DNA from: Spongiimicrobium salis | GTDB taxonomy: Bacteria > Bacteroidota > Bacteroidia > Flavobacteriales > Flavobacteriaceae | Assembly: GCF_043678055.1 (NCBI RefSeq) | Contig: NZ_JBHEQA010000003.1 | Span: forward strand, 372,001-436,000 | Direction of reading: 5' to 3' | DNA length: 64,000 nucleotides | Shown here: one piece after another, positions 47,059-55,306 of the stretch | Position numbering within the stretch: the stretch's first letter is position 1 | Layout: each line of letters starts with the position of its first letter | Notes under the pieces: generated by a model | What the model was told of the DNA's origin: nothing | Databases searched by the model: none | The model's input: only the letters and a program-made list of their open reading frames with translations | Program-made: the position numbers and the translations under genes

Positions 47059-48400
47059 TTATTCCTCCGTAACCACGGCTTGAAAAGAATTATTGGCATA
47101 AGGAGAATTCATCACTATAGGAGCAACTCCATCCGGATCAAGGGATTCTCCAGTGGCATATCCCTCAAAGTTATCTTCAAATACCAGTACGCCCATTCCC
47201 GAAGAAGTATCGTAAACGCGTAATTCATCGATAAAGAATCCGGCACCGGAGGCATCTAAGTCCCCATTACCCCCCAATCTAAACTGAACCGTTTGGACTC
47301 CATCGGCAATAGCAGTAGCATCTTGCCCTGCAGATTCAAAGGGAGCGGCAGTAACTGCTTGTCCGTCAATGGTGACGCTTACCAGTGGGGCTCCGGCACC
47401 CGAAGCATCCCAAGTGATATCGACCATTACAAATTCATCATTCATAAAAGCAGGGAAATTTGGCATGGTCACATTATCCCCAGACTCCGTAAATTCATAA
47501 CCATTGGCATCATCGATTCTAAAATCAATCATGGCATTTCTACGTGTCGTTGAGGAGCCCGATAGATTCACAAAAGCATCCAAACTTGTGGCTTCTTTAC
47601 GTATTACCGCCGTCATTCTTCCAACAGCAATAGTATTATCCAAATTTAACCGTAGCTCTCCAGTATCGCCTCCGTCCGTATCTGTAATCAGAGCCAATTG
47701 ATTCCCAGGAGTACCTGGTCCTCCAACCGCCCCGGCTTCTTCATTGACCACAACTTGGAAGGAATTATCCCTGTAAGGAGTAGCATTGGGATCGGCAGCT
47801 TCATCCGGATCCAAGGAATCTCCAACAGTATAGCTTTCATAATCGTCTTCAAAAACAAGTGTTGGAGTACCAGAGGTCATATCATATACATTGAGGTTAT
47901 CGATCCAAAACCCTGCACCAGTAGCATCCAAATCACCATTACCCCCTAATCTAAATTGAACCGTTTGGACTCCATCGGCAATAGCAGTAGCATCTTGTCC
48001 TGCAGATTCAAAGGGAGCAGCAGTTGCTGCTTGGCCATCAATGGTAACGGTTACCAAAGGGGCCCCGGCACCCGAAGCATCCCAGGTGATATCTACCATT
48101 ACAAATTCATCATTCATAAAAGTAGGGAAGTTAGGTGTGGCCACATTATCTCCAGATTCTGTAAATTCGAAACCATTGGCATCATCGATTCGAATATCGA
48201 TCATGGCATTCCTTCGTGTTGTCGAAGAGCCTGAAAGGTTCACAAAGGCATCCAAGTCCGATGCTTCCTTGCGTATCACAGCCGTCATTCTTCCAACGGC
48301 AATGGTATTATCTAAATTTAATCGCAATTCACCGGTATCACCACCATCCGTATCTGTGATAAATGCAAATTGGTTGCCCGCTGTTCCTGGGCCGTTCATC
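47059..48400 (-). repeat. Two tandem module repeats, period 672 bp
   Basis: Matching blocks recur 672 bp (224 codons) apart; for example GTTTGGACTCCATCGGCAAT begins at 47291 and at 47963. Several stretches of over 40 bp are the same or nearly so. This indicates recent in-frame duplication within the lipoprotein gene. Confidence 0.85.
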
Positions 48401-49275
48401 CCCCCTGTAGGTGCTGTAACCGAAACTGTTTGTGTTATGCTTGAAGTAGTTTCCCCATTTACCTCATCAAAAGTAATGGTCAAAGTAACCTCAAAATTAC
48501 CAGCGGCAGCATAAATATAAGTTGGATTCTGATCGGTTGAAGTTCCCATTTGGTCTCCAAAATCCCAGGCATAAGCCGTAATATTTCCACTATTAGCCGA
48601 AGATGCATCCGTAAACGTTGCCATTAAGTCCATGGTTTCAACGCTAAAATCGGCAGATGGCGCTACAGCTGCTGCTTCTACGGTGATCTCAGCAGTAACC
48701 GTATCCGTATCATCCGTAGCACTGGATACGGTTAAAGAAACCGTATAAGTACCTGCTTCACTGTACGTATGGGTCGGATTCTCATCGGTAGACGTATTAT
48801 TATCCCCAAAATCCCAGGCATGGGATACCGCGTTCACCGAAGTATTGATAAAGGTCACATCCAAGAAATCCGTTTCACTGGTAAAGGATGCAGATGGATT
48901 GATCCGTTCCCTGTCCACCGTAATTTCCGAGGAAAAGGTTTCTTCTTGCCCTCCATCTCCTCTTGAGGTCAAGGTAATGGTATAGGTACCGCCTACCTCA
49001 TAGGTGTAACTTGGAGCAACTTCTATTGAGGTATCGTCATCGGTACCCTCCACACCAAAATCCCATGCATAGGTCCTCGCATTGGTGGATGTATTGGTGG
49101 TAGAAACTTCCAGAAACATGGAAGAGGTATCAAAACTTACTGAAAGTGGTGCAATATCATCTCTGCTCTGATCTGCCCTGAGTCCTTCTTCTTCATTATC
49201 GCAAGAAGAAAAAAAAGTGCCCAATAGCATCATCACAAAGAACCATCGGCCTGTCCGTATTACTGTATTTTTCAT
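47059..49275 (-). CDS. Surface lipoprotein: three PKD domains plus a duplicated beta-sandwich module
   Basis: A 738-residue lipoprotein (GTFFSSC, Cys25). Three PKD domains follow (about 45-122, 127-203, 207-290), each with a YAWDFG/HAWDFGD core. Two nearly identical modules of about 224 residues come next (about 295-515 and 519-738), each opening GNQ(F/L)A(F/L)ITDTDGGDTGELRLNL and closing with FEDDYESYTVGDSLDPD or FEDNFEGYATGESLDPD. The modules look like concanavalin/LamG-type binding domains; I see no catalytic motif. Its operator links it to the alginate regulon, so an alginate-binding surface protein is the best guess. Confidence 0.78.
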   Translation of the reverse strand: MKNTVIRTGRWFFVMMLLGTFFSSCDNEEEGLRADQSRDDIAPLSVSFDTSSMFLEVSTTNTSTNARTYAWDFGVEGTDDDTSIEVAPSYTYEVGGTYTITLTSRGDGGQEETFSSEITVDRERINPSASFTSETDFLDVTFINTSVNAVSHAWDFGDNNTSTDENPTHTYSEAGTYTVSLTVSSATDDTDTVTAEITVEAAAVAPSADFSVETMDLMATFTDASSANSGNITAYAWDFGDQMGTSTDQNPTYIYAAAGNFEVTLTITFDEVNGETTSSITQTVSVTAPTGGMNGPGTAGNQFAFITDTDGGDTGELRLNLDNTIAVGRMTAVIRKEASDLDAFVNLSGSSTTRRNAMIDIRIDDANGFEFTESGDNVATPNFPTFMNDEFVMVDITWDASGAGAPLVTVTIDGQAATAAPFESAGQDATAIADGVQTVQFRLGGNGDLDATGAGFWIDNLNVYDMTSGTPTLVFEDDYESYTVGDSLDPDEAADPNATPYRDNSFQVVVNEEAGAVGGPGTPGNQLALITDTDGGDTGELRLNLDNTIAVGRMTAVIRKEATSLDAFVNLSGSSTTRRNAMIDFRIDDANGYEFTESGDNVTMPNFPAFMNDEFVMVDITWDASGAGAPLVSVTIDGQAVTAAPFESAGQDATAIADGVQTVQFRLGGNGDLDASGAGFFIDELRVYDTSSGMGVLVFEDNFEGYATGESLDPDGVAPIVMNSPYANNSFQAVVTEE

Positions 49276-49305
49276 AATCTCGTACGCTTTAAAAAGTATT
49301 GTATT

Positions 49306-49348
49306 TTGGTTTACTAGATTGGTTTACTAAATTGGTTAACCAATTTTA
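49306..49348 (-). promoter_or_regulatory. Three-unit alginate operator upstream of the PKD lipoprotein
   Basis: Units start with TTGG at 49306 (TTGGTTTACTAG), 49319 (TTGGTTTACTAA) and 49332 (TTGGTTAACCAA), so the pitch is 13 bp and the total is 38 bp. On the minus strand a near-consensus -7 box TAAAATTG (49341-49348) abuts it. The ATG of the lipoprotein is 31 bp away. Confidence 0.75.
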
Positions 49349-49403
49349 CAATTGTAAATATATACTTTTATTGCAAAAAAAACAGTGTTTTTTACAAAAA
49401 ACG

Positions 49404-49758
49404 ATGGATTTCTTTTTGAATGTGCAAATAATGTCTATTTAATCATCTTGACTAGGAGGTCTTCAATGAAAACTCAAAGTGTAAAATCATAGTGATAAAC
49501 AAAATAATGCTAGTTTGGGTGCATTTTGAAGCGGGTGCCGTGGCTTAGTCCCAAGAACACTATCAGTCCTTGGCTACCTATATAAAAAGTACAAGTTTTG
49601 ATGTAACAATTGATTAGGAGACCAAACATTTAATGGGAATGATTCCTAATATAGACCTATTATATACCTGGGCGCACCCTGCCTAGAGTAGTTTATACCC
49701 AAACCAGAGTCCTAATTAATATTTTTAGCTCAATCACTAAAGACTTTATGCTGAATAG
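49404..49758 (+). pseudogene. kdgF: Full-length decayed kdgF
   Basis: Reading the plus strand from ATG 49404 to TAG 49758 gives 355 nt, against 351 nt for the intact kdgF at 39519-39869. Matching stretches appear in order: DxEVxxExxKxK (intact DWEVVGEGLKRK; here W is TAG), KIMLVWVHFEAGAVA (intact KIMLVKVHFEVGAVG), EHYxSxxTYxxSxSFDVTID (then TAG), after a frameshift GNDSxYxP (intact GGDSFYIP), and RVLINIFSSITKDFM (intact GVLIDVFSPIREDFM). At least three in-frame stops and two frame changes make it non-functional. It lies ahead of susC copy 2, mirroring kdgF ahead of susC copy 1. Confidence 0.85.
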
Positions 49759-49853
49759 TCAATTAAAATCTACAATAAATACCTGTATGATATAAAAAAT
49801 AGACTCTTAATAAATTATCGTTAATTTTTTAACAGATTTTTTTTCAAATCACT

Positions 49854-49918
49854 TTTGTTTAACAAAAAGATAACATATATTTGGTAATCCAAACTGGTTA
49901 ACCAGTTTGGATTACCAA
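49854..49918 (+). promoter_or_regulatory. Consensus promoter and perfect 38-bp palindromic operator of susC copy 2
   Basis: TTTG (49854-49857), 18 nt, then TATATTTG (49876-49883) form a full Bacteroidota promoter. The operator 49881-49918 is a perfect 38-bp palindrome of three units: TTGGTAATCCAA, CTGGTTAACCAG and TTGGATTACCAA, with single bases between them. The -7 box shares three bases with it, so the transcription start is inside the operator. This suits repression by a GntR protein. Confidence 0.85.
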
Positions 49919-49938
49919 TAAAAACTAAACGAAAAATT

Positions 49939-50013
49939 ATGAAAACTTAAAGAAAAAAAGGATAGGTGCTGACCTATCCTTATTAAAACAATACTTCATT
50001 TAGGAGGGAAGTA
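49939..50013 (+). promoter_or_regulatory. Conserved two-hairpin leader of susC copy 2
   Basis: Hairpin 1 is AAGGATAGGT (49958-49967) with ACCTATCCTT (49972-49981). Hairpin 2 is TACTTC with GAAGTA (49992-50013, loop with TTTAG and GAGG). A mini-ORF ATG AAA ACT TAA (49939-49950) precedes. The order and the distance to the susC ATG (about 160 nt past hairpin 2) match susC copy 1. Sequence between the hairpins and the gene is not well conserved. Confidence 0.65.
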
Positions 50014-50171
50014 ATTGTTAGAAAACATGTATTTGTTACACATTCTTATTTCAAAAATATAAAATTCATTTGAAGTTTTCCGAGTAATGTTCAAATACAT
50101 ATACTGATACCGATTATTTTACAATTTATCAGTACACAAAGACTAACTACTTTAAATTAACTAGAAAACAA

Positions 50172-53100
50172 ATGAACTTAAAAAAAACTTTAACACTGGT
50201 TACGATACTTTTTAGCAGTATTCAGCTTTTTGCACAAGACCTAACCGTGACAGGAACTGTTACCGATCAGAACAATGCGCCCATAGCAGGTGCAAATGTC
50301 CTAGTGGTTAACACCACTAGAGGAACTCAAACTGATTTTGATGGGAATTATTCCATCAATGTCTCAAGTGGTGAAGAATTGCGCTTCTCTTATGTTGGAT
50401 TTGCCGCACAAACAGTAACAATCACCACACAAACAACTGTCAATATTACGCTATTGGAAGATACTTCGCAACTTGAAGAAGTGGTGGTTATAGGTTACGG
50501 TTCTCAAAAGAAATCCGACCTTACAGGATCCGTAGCTTCAGTTAAGAGTGAAGAATTAAATGCATTTCCAGTTTTGAACGCTCAACAAGCGCTGCAGGGC
50601 AGGGCAGCTGGTGTTGAAGTGCAAACCAACAATGGTGGGGAGCCCGGAGCGCCCATTGCCATTCGAATACGGGGAAATGGCTCTATTTTAGCTAGCAGCA
50701 CACCATTGATTGTCGTGGATGGTTTTGTAGGAGCGCCTTTTCCTCAAGCAAACGACATCGCCTCCATTGAAGTCTTAAAAGATGCATCATCGACTGCAAT
50801 TTATGGTTCACAGGGCTCTAATGGAGTAGTACTGATAACCACAAAAAAAGGGGCGAAAGGAAAGTTAAATGTGGAAATCAACTCTACCTATGCAGTACAA
50901 AACACAGCTAACAGTTTAGATTTACTTAATGCTAGTGAGTTCGCCGACTACCAAAATCAAGTCAGGCAAAATGTGGCTATTACCAATGGATCTACTGCAG
51001 TGCCCTACGTTCAGGGTGATGCGGATACGGATTGGCAAGATTTGCTTTATAGGTCGGGGTTCACCACCAATCATCAACTTTCCTTTTCTGGGGGATCGGA
51101 AAATATTAATTTCTATGCCTCTGCCAATTATTTTGATCAAGGGGGAATTGTAGTAAACTCAGATTTTGAACGGCTTACGTTTGTGTCAAATGTCGACGCA
51201 AATATTTCAGAGAAGTTCAAGATCGGAGTTAATCTATTTGGAAGCATAAGTACCCAAAACTCAGTAGCATCACAGTCCGATGGATCTGTAACCGTGGGTA
51301 GTGATGACGCCATATCGTTAGCCGCTAGGTTCGCTCCCGATAGAGGCATATTTAATCCCGATGGTTCATTTACGATAAATGATGCCATAGGTGATCCTGT
51401 AGATAACCCTTTTGCCGTTGCCACCGAAAGAGTAGATGAAACCGAAGAGGATAATTTTAGGGCAAACTTGTTTGCTGAATATGAAATTGTCAAAGGATTA
51501 ACATTTAAAACCACATTTGGTCTTAGTTCCCAAAATGTAACCAATGGACAGTTTCAGCCTTCTACACTGATTATTACTGCTGCTGCAGATAACGGAAGGG
51601 CTTCTATATCGAATGTAAGAAGGGAGAGCGTGTTAACTGAAAGTTATTTGACCTATAATACCGAAATAGGCAAGGGAAATTTGACCTTGCTCGGGGGATA
51701 TTCCTATCAAAAAAGGACCAACGAAGGTTTTTCTGCCGCAGGTACTGATTTTATTTCTGATGATTTCTCATTTCGCGCCTTAGGATCTGCTCTCGGTCTG
51801 TTACAGCCAACTTCTTTCTTATCTGAAGTTGAGATTGAGTCCCAGTTTGGAAGAGTTAATTTTGATTGGGATGACAAGTACTTAATTACAGGAACAGTGA
51901 GAAGGGATGGATCCTCTAATTTTGCGGCTAACAATAAATTTGCTGTTTTTCCTTCCGTTGCTTTGGGTTGGAGAATATCCAATGAAGATTTTTTAAAGGA
52001 AAGCAAGTCCATCTCAAACCTTAAACTCAGAGCTAGTTACGGAGTGGTTGGTAATCCCTCAATTTCACCATTTCAATCCTTGGCTACATTTAGAACTTTG
52101 TTTGCCTCAAGTGGCGGAGAAACTGTTTCCGCAATTACACCGGATCGTCCTGCAAATCCAGATTTGAGGTGGGAATCTTCTTTTCAAACCAACGTGGGAT
52201 TGGATTTGGGTCTATTCAGCAATAAGGTTTCGTTAACCTTGGACTATTATAATACAAATACAAGAGATCTTATTTTCATAAATAATGCCTTGCTGGATGC
52301 CCTTGGTTTTGCAAACCCTACTCCATTCACTAACGCTGGCGAAATAAACAATAGTGGTTTTGAAGTGGGGATTAATACCGTAAATATTTCCAAAGGGGAT
52401 TTTACCTGGAGTACGGATTTTAATATTTCATTTAATAGAAGCGAAGCGGTAAGTTTGCTAGAGGGTCTCGATATATTTCTTAACGCAGCACCTAGTTATT
52501 TTAGTACTTCTGACAATGTAATTGTCCGAGAAGGCGAACAAGTAGGGTTGTTTTGGGGTCTTGATTATCGCGGGGTCTACCAAGGAGGAGACTTTCCTGC
52601 AGGTACTGCAGCTTTTCCCAATGCCGTGGCAGGGGATCCATTATTTGCCGATGTGGATGGTGATGGCGCAATTGCAAATGCTGATAGGACTATTATAGGC
52701 AATCCAAACCCAGATTTTACCTTTGGTCTAAACAATACTTTAAGCTATAAGAACTTTGACTTAAATATCTTTTTTCAAGGGTCACAGGGTAATGATATCT
52801 TTAATTTAACAGATGTCCAATTAAATAACGGAGATTCCAATACCACTAGGAGCTATTTTAATAACGCTTGGACGCCATCAAACACCAATACTAATCAACC
52901 AAGGGTTGGTAATAATAGTGCCAGGGAAATTTCTTCTCGTTTTGTGGAGAATGGCAGTTATATCAGGCTTAAAAACTTAGCCATAGGTTATACGTTACCT
53001 TCAACTGTTACCAAAAAATTAGGTGTGCAAAGTCTTAGGTTGGCAATAAGTGGTCAGAATTTATTGACTTTTACCAATTATTCTGGGTTGGATCCAGAAG

Positions 53101-53219
53101 CCAATTTCTTTGGATCGAACGGTACCAATAATCAATCTTCTAATGTGATTAGAGGATTCGATTTTGGTAATTACCCAACACTTCAGGCAGTGAATTTTAG
53201 TGTTAACTTAAAATTTTAA
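50172..53219 (+). CDS. SusC/RagA TonB-linked outer-membrane transporter (copy 2)
   Basis: A 1015-residue SusC protein: signal peptide (MNLKKTLTLVTILFSSIQLFAQ), carboxypeptidase-regulatory-like domain (about 24-103), TonB box and plug (EVVVIGYGSQKKSDLTGSV; GSQGSNGVVLITTKKG), barrel, terminal VNFSVNLKF. It is in the opposite orientation to copy 1 but shares operator and leader hairpins with it, so both should respond to alginate. The barrel differs widely from copy 1 (for instance no FNPLNIANP-like segment), so substrate form, such as chain length or M/G content, may differ. SusD copy 2 follows by 46 nt. Confidence 0.96.
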   Translation: MNLKKTLTLVTILFSSIQLFAQDLTVTGTVTDQNNAPIAGANVLVVNTTRGTQTDFDGNYSINVSSGEELRFSYVGFAAQTVTITTQTTVNITLLEDTSQLEEVVVIGYGSQKKSDLTGSVASVKSEELNAFPVLNAQQALQGRAAGVEVQTNNGGEPGAPIAIRIRGNGSILASSTPLIVVDGFVGAPFPQANDIASIEVLKDASSTAIYGSQGSNGVVLITTKKGAKGKLNVEINSTYAVQNTANSLDLLNASEFADYQNQVRQNVAITNGSTAVPYVQGDADTDWQDLLYRSGFTTNHQLSFSGGSENINFYASANYFDQGGIVVNSDFERLTFVSNVDANISEKFKIGVNLFGSISTQNSVASQSDGSVTVGSDDAISLAARFAPDRGIFNPDGSFTINDAIGDPVDNPFAVATERVDETEEDNFRANLFAEYEIVKGLTFKTTFGLSSQNVTNGQFQPSTLIITAAADNGRASISNVRRESVLTESYLTYNTEIGKGNLTLLGGYSYQKRTNEGFSAAGTDFISDDFSFRALGSALGLLQPTSFLSEVEIESQFGRVNFDWDDKYLITGTVRRDGSSNFAANNKFAVFPSVALGWRISNEDFLKESKSISNLKLRASYGVVGNPSISPFQSLATFRTLFASSGGETVSAITPDRPANPDLRWESSFQTNVGLDLGLFSNKVSLTLDYYNTNTRDLIFINNALLDALGFANPTPFTNAGEINNSGFEVGINTVNISKGDFTWSTDFNISFNRSEAVSLLEGLDIFLNAAPSYFSTSDNVIVREGEQVGLFWGLDYRGVYQGGDFPAGTAAFPNAVAGDPLFADVDGDGAIANADRTIIGNPNPDFTFGLNNTLSYKNFDLNIFFQGSQGNDIFNLTDVQLNNGDSNTTRSYFNNAWTPSNTNTNQPRVGNNSAREISSRFVENGSYIRLKNLAIGYTLPSTVTKKLGVQSLRLAISGQNLLTFTNYSGLDPEANFFGSNGTNNQSSNVIRGFDFGNYPTLQAVNFSVNLKF

Positions 53220-53265
53220 CACAAAAAATATAGATATAGATTTAAATTAGTAAAAAAATGTAAAT

Positions 53266-54795
53266 ATGAAAACTTCAAAATTATTTTTAATCTTTTTTGG
53301 ATTAGCTCTTTTTAGCTGCTCCGATTTGGAAGAAGAACCTGTAGGTATTTTGGCCCCTGAAGGTTTTTTTAATTCTGTGGCCTCAATCCAAACTGCCGTT
53401 AACGGTTCCATGACCCATGCCATTAACGAAGAATGGTGGGGCAGAAAACTTTCCATTGCCCTAATGTTGCGTTCTGACATGGTAAATTTGCAATCATCGC
53501 AAACCCGGAGGGTAGAAATGGATCAATTAACCACTACTGATGATAACGAAATGGTTTTTGATCCCTGGGAGCGTGGATTCTCTGGAATAGCGGCGGCAAA
53601 CTTGGCCATTGATGGTGCCACTTTGGTAGATGCCCCTGACGAAGAAAAGAATCCTGTAGTGGCCCAGGCATACTTCATGAGAGCATATTACTATTTTCAC
53701 TTTGTAAGGTTACATGGTGACATACCTTATTTTGACGAAACAAATTTTCAAGATGTCGATGGAGCCCTTGAAATGTCGAGTACCCCAGCCGCCCAAGTGT
53801 ATGAGAATATTTTGGCAGATTTAGAATTTGCTAAGACATGGTTACCCGATACCCAAACATCGCGCGCGGTGCCTTCTAAAGCTGCTGCAAGTGCCTATAT
53901 TGCTTTGGTGAATTTGACCTTGGGCAATTGGCAGGACGCTTTTAACGAGGCTACTGAAATCATTAATAATGCTGGAAATTATGGTTTGGCGTTGGATTCC
54001 GATTTCCAAAACTTGTTTAATGCAGAGGTAATTGATAATTCACCGGAGCCCATTTTTAGTCTGGATTATAATAATTTCGAAGCACCTGACAATGCCTATG
54101 ACCAAATAGCACCTATGACAGGAATTCGTGGTGATGATAGAAATCAAGGTGGTGGTTGGTCTGTTGCCGTACCCACCCTAGCTGTTTACGAAAGTTTTGA
54201 ACCCGGCGATTATAGAAGGACAGTGAGTTTTGATGAAGAAGCTAGTATTGGTGGAGCCTTAGTTCCTTTCACAAATTTCACGATTAGTGGCCATGAGCAT
54301 GCAGGTAATATGCCATATATTGCTAAATATACGCGCTTCCCAGGCCCTTTTGATCGAGGTAACGCTAGAGCTACAAGTCATAATGTATCTATGATTCGCT
54401 ACGCAGAAGTGCTTTTGATTGCGGCTGAGGCGGCGGTTGAGTTGGGTGATAATGCATCTGCACTTAACTATATCAATCAAATAAGAGCTCGCGCACGCGC
54501 AGGTGGTAGTACAAAAACAGGTGCTGATGTATCTGTTACTATCCCACCGAGTGCCGTTCCTGCTGATTTAACAGGTACAGTCACCATTGCTGATGTAATG
54601 GAAGAACGTCGCATTGAATTGGCTTTTGAAGGTAAAAGATGGTATGATATTGCTAGGAGAAGAATGGGTAATGAAGTATATTCTGCCACTGGCTTAGAAG
54701 GTGAAAAGGCGAACTTTAGTGATGTAGATTATTTAATTCCCATCCCTTTTGATGAAATACAGCGAAATCCAAATTTATCACAAAACCCGTTCTAA
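53266..54795 (+). CDS. SusD/RagB-family outer-membrane lipoprotein (copy 2)
   Basis: A 509-residue SusD-like lipoprotein (LALFSC, Cys18). Family marks are AYFMRAYYYFHFVRLHGDIPYFD, AAASAYIALVNLTLGNWQDA, MIRYAEVLLIAAEAAVELGD, ALNYINQIRARA, MEERRIELAFEGKRWYDIARR and the closing DYLIPIPFDEIQRNPNLSQNP. It pairs with SusC copy 2. A strong terminator follows the stop, so this operon has only two genes, whereas copy 1 continues into SGBP and two PL7 genes. Confidence 0.95.
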   Translation: MKTSKLFLIFFGLALFSCSDLEEEPVGILAPEGFFNSVASIQTAVNGSMTHAINEEWWGRKLSIALMLRSDMVNLQSSQTRRVEMDQLTTTDDNEMVFDPWERGFSGIAAANLAIDGATLVDAPDEEKNPVVAQAYFMRAYYYFHFVRLHGDIPYFDETNFQDVDGALEMSSTPAAQVYENILADLEFAKTWLPDTQTSRAVPSKAAASAYIALVNLTLGNWQDAFNEATEIINNAGNYGLALDSDFQNLFNAEVIDNSPEPIFSLDYNNFEAPDNAYDQIAPMTGIRGDDRNQGGGWSVAVPTLAVYESFEPGDYRRTVSFDEEASIGGALVPFTNFTISGHEHAGNMPYIAKYTRFPGPFDRGNARATSHNVSMIRYAEVLLIAAEAAVELGDNASALNYINQIRARARAGGSTKTGADVSVTIPPSAVPADLTGTVTIADVMEERRIELAFEGKRWYDIARRRMGNEVYSATGLEGEKANFSDVDYLIPIPFDEIQRNPNLSQNPF

Positions 54796-54854
54796 CCGAA
54801 ATTAAATCCGAAGAATTCAATCTTCGACAAAGAAGATAATAATGAATGGAATTT

Positions 54855-54886
54855 CCCTTGCTACACGTAATAGCAAGGGTTTTTTT
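54855..54886 (+). terminator. Intrinsic terminator of susC-susD copy 2
   Basis: CCCTTGCTA (54855-54863) pairs with TAGCAAGGG (54871-54879) around a 7-nt loop and is followed by seven T. It lies 60 nt after the SusD stop. Confidence 0.93.
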
Positions 54887-55256
54887 ATTATTTATTGGGA
54901 AATGGCAGGATGTTCAATCGACAAAACCATTATATATACCTTTTATTTTAAAATTGCACGAATACAATATGACCACCTTTTAATCCATTTTTTCTATAGT
55001 TAGTACTCCAACTTAACGAATCAGGCATTCGAAAATCTTAAAAAGAATAGAACTCTAGAAAAAGCTTTTATGGATTCGTTGAACGTATTCGTGTTGAAAC
55101 ATAGATTTAGAACTCAATTCAACTTAAATAGTTTTTATTTACCTGAGTTGCTTTAGTGGAGAAAAAAAATTGTTCAAGAATCTAGGTCAATAGTCTTTTC
55201 AATTCGATTTAAAAAATAAAGATGATAACTCTGCTATATATGTTAAAGTATTTTTA
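54887..55256. other. AT-rich intergenic region, nothing recognised
   Basis: About 370 bp between the terminator and the GntR copy 2 promoter. In the copy-1 locus this position holds SGBP and two PL7 genes. I looked for remnants of them here and saw none. Confidence 0.4.
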
Positions 55257-55299
55257 TAAATTTAACAAACCAGATTGGTTAACCAATTTGGTTTGAATC
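55257..55299 (+). promoter_or_regulatory. Three-unit alginate operator upstream of GntR copy 2
   Basis: Units TTAACAAACCAG (55262-55273), TTGGTTAACCAA (55275-55286) and TTGGTTTGAATC (55288-55299) again have a 13-bp pitch. A partial -7 box TAAATTTA (55257-55264) overlaps the first unit. The preceding AGTATTTTTATAAATTTAAC is shared with the copy-1 promoter. Confidence 0.75.
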
Positions 55300-55306
55300 G
55301 ACAGAT

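Noticed and set aside
48041..48514. 157-residue plus-strand frame, and similar plus-strand frames at 12505-12777, 12931-13224 and 13618-13971
   Set aside because: These are antisense frames kept open by the composition of repeated Ser/Thr/Gly-rich modules in the minus-strand lipoprotein genes; they have no start context or family resemblance.
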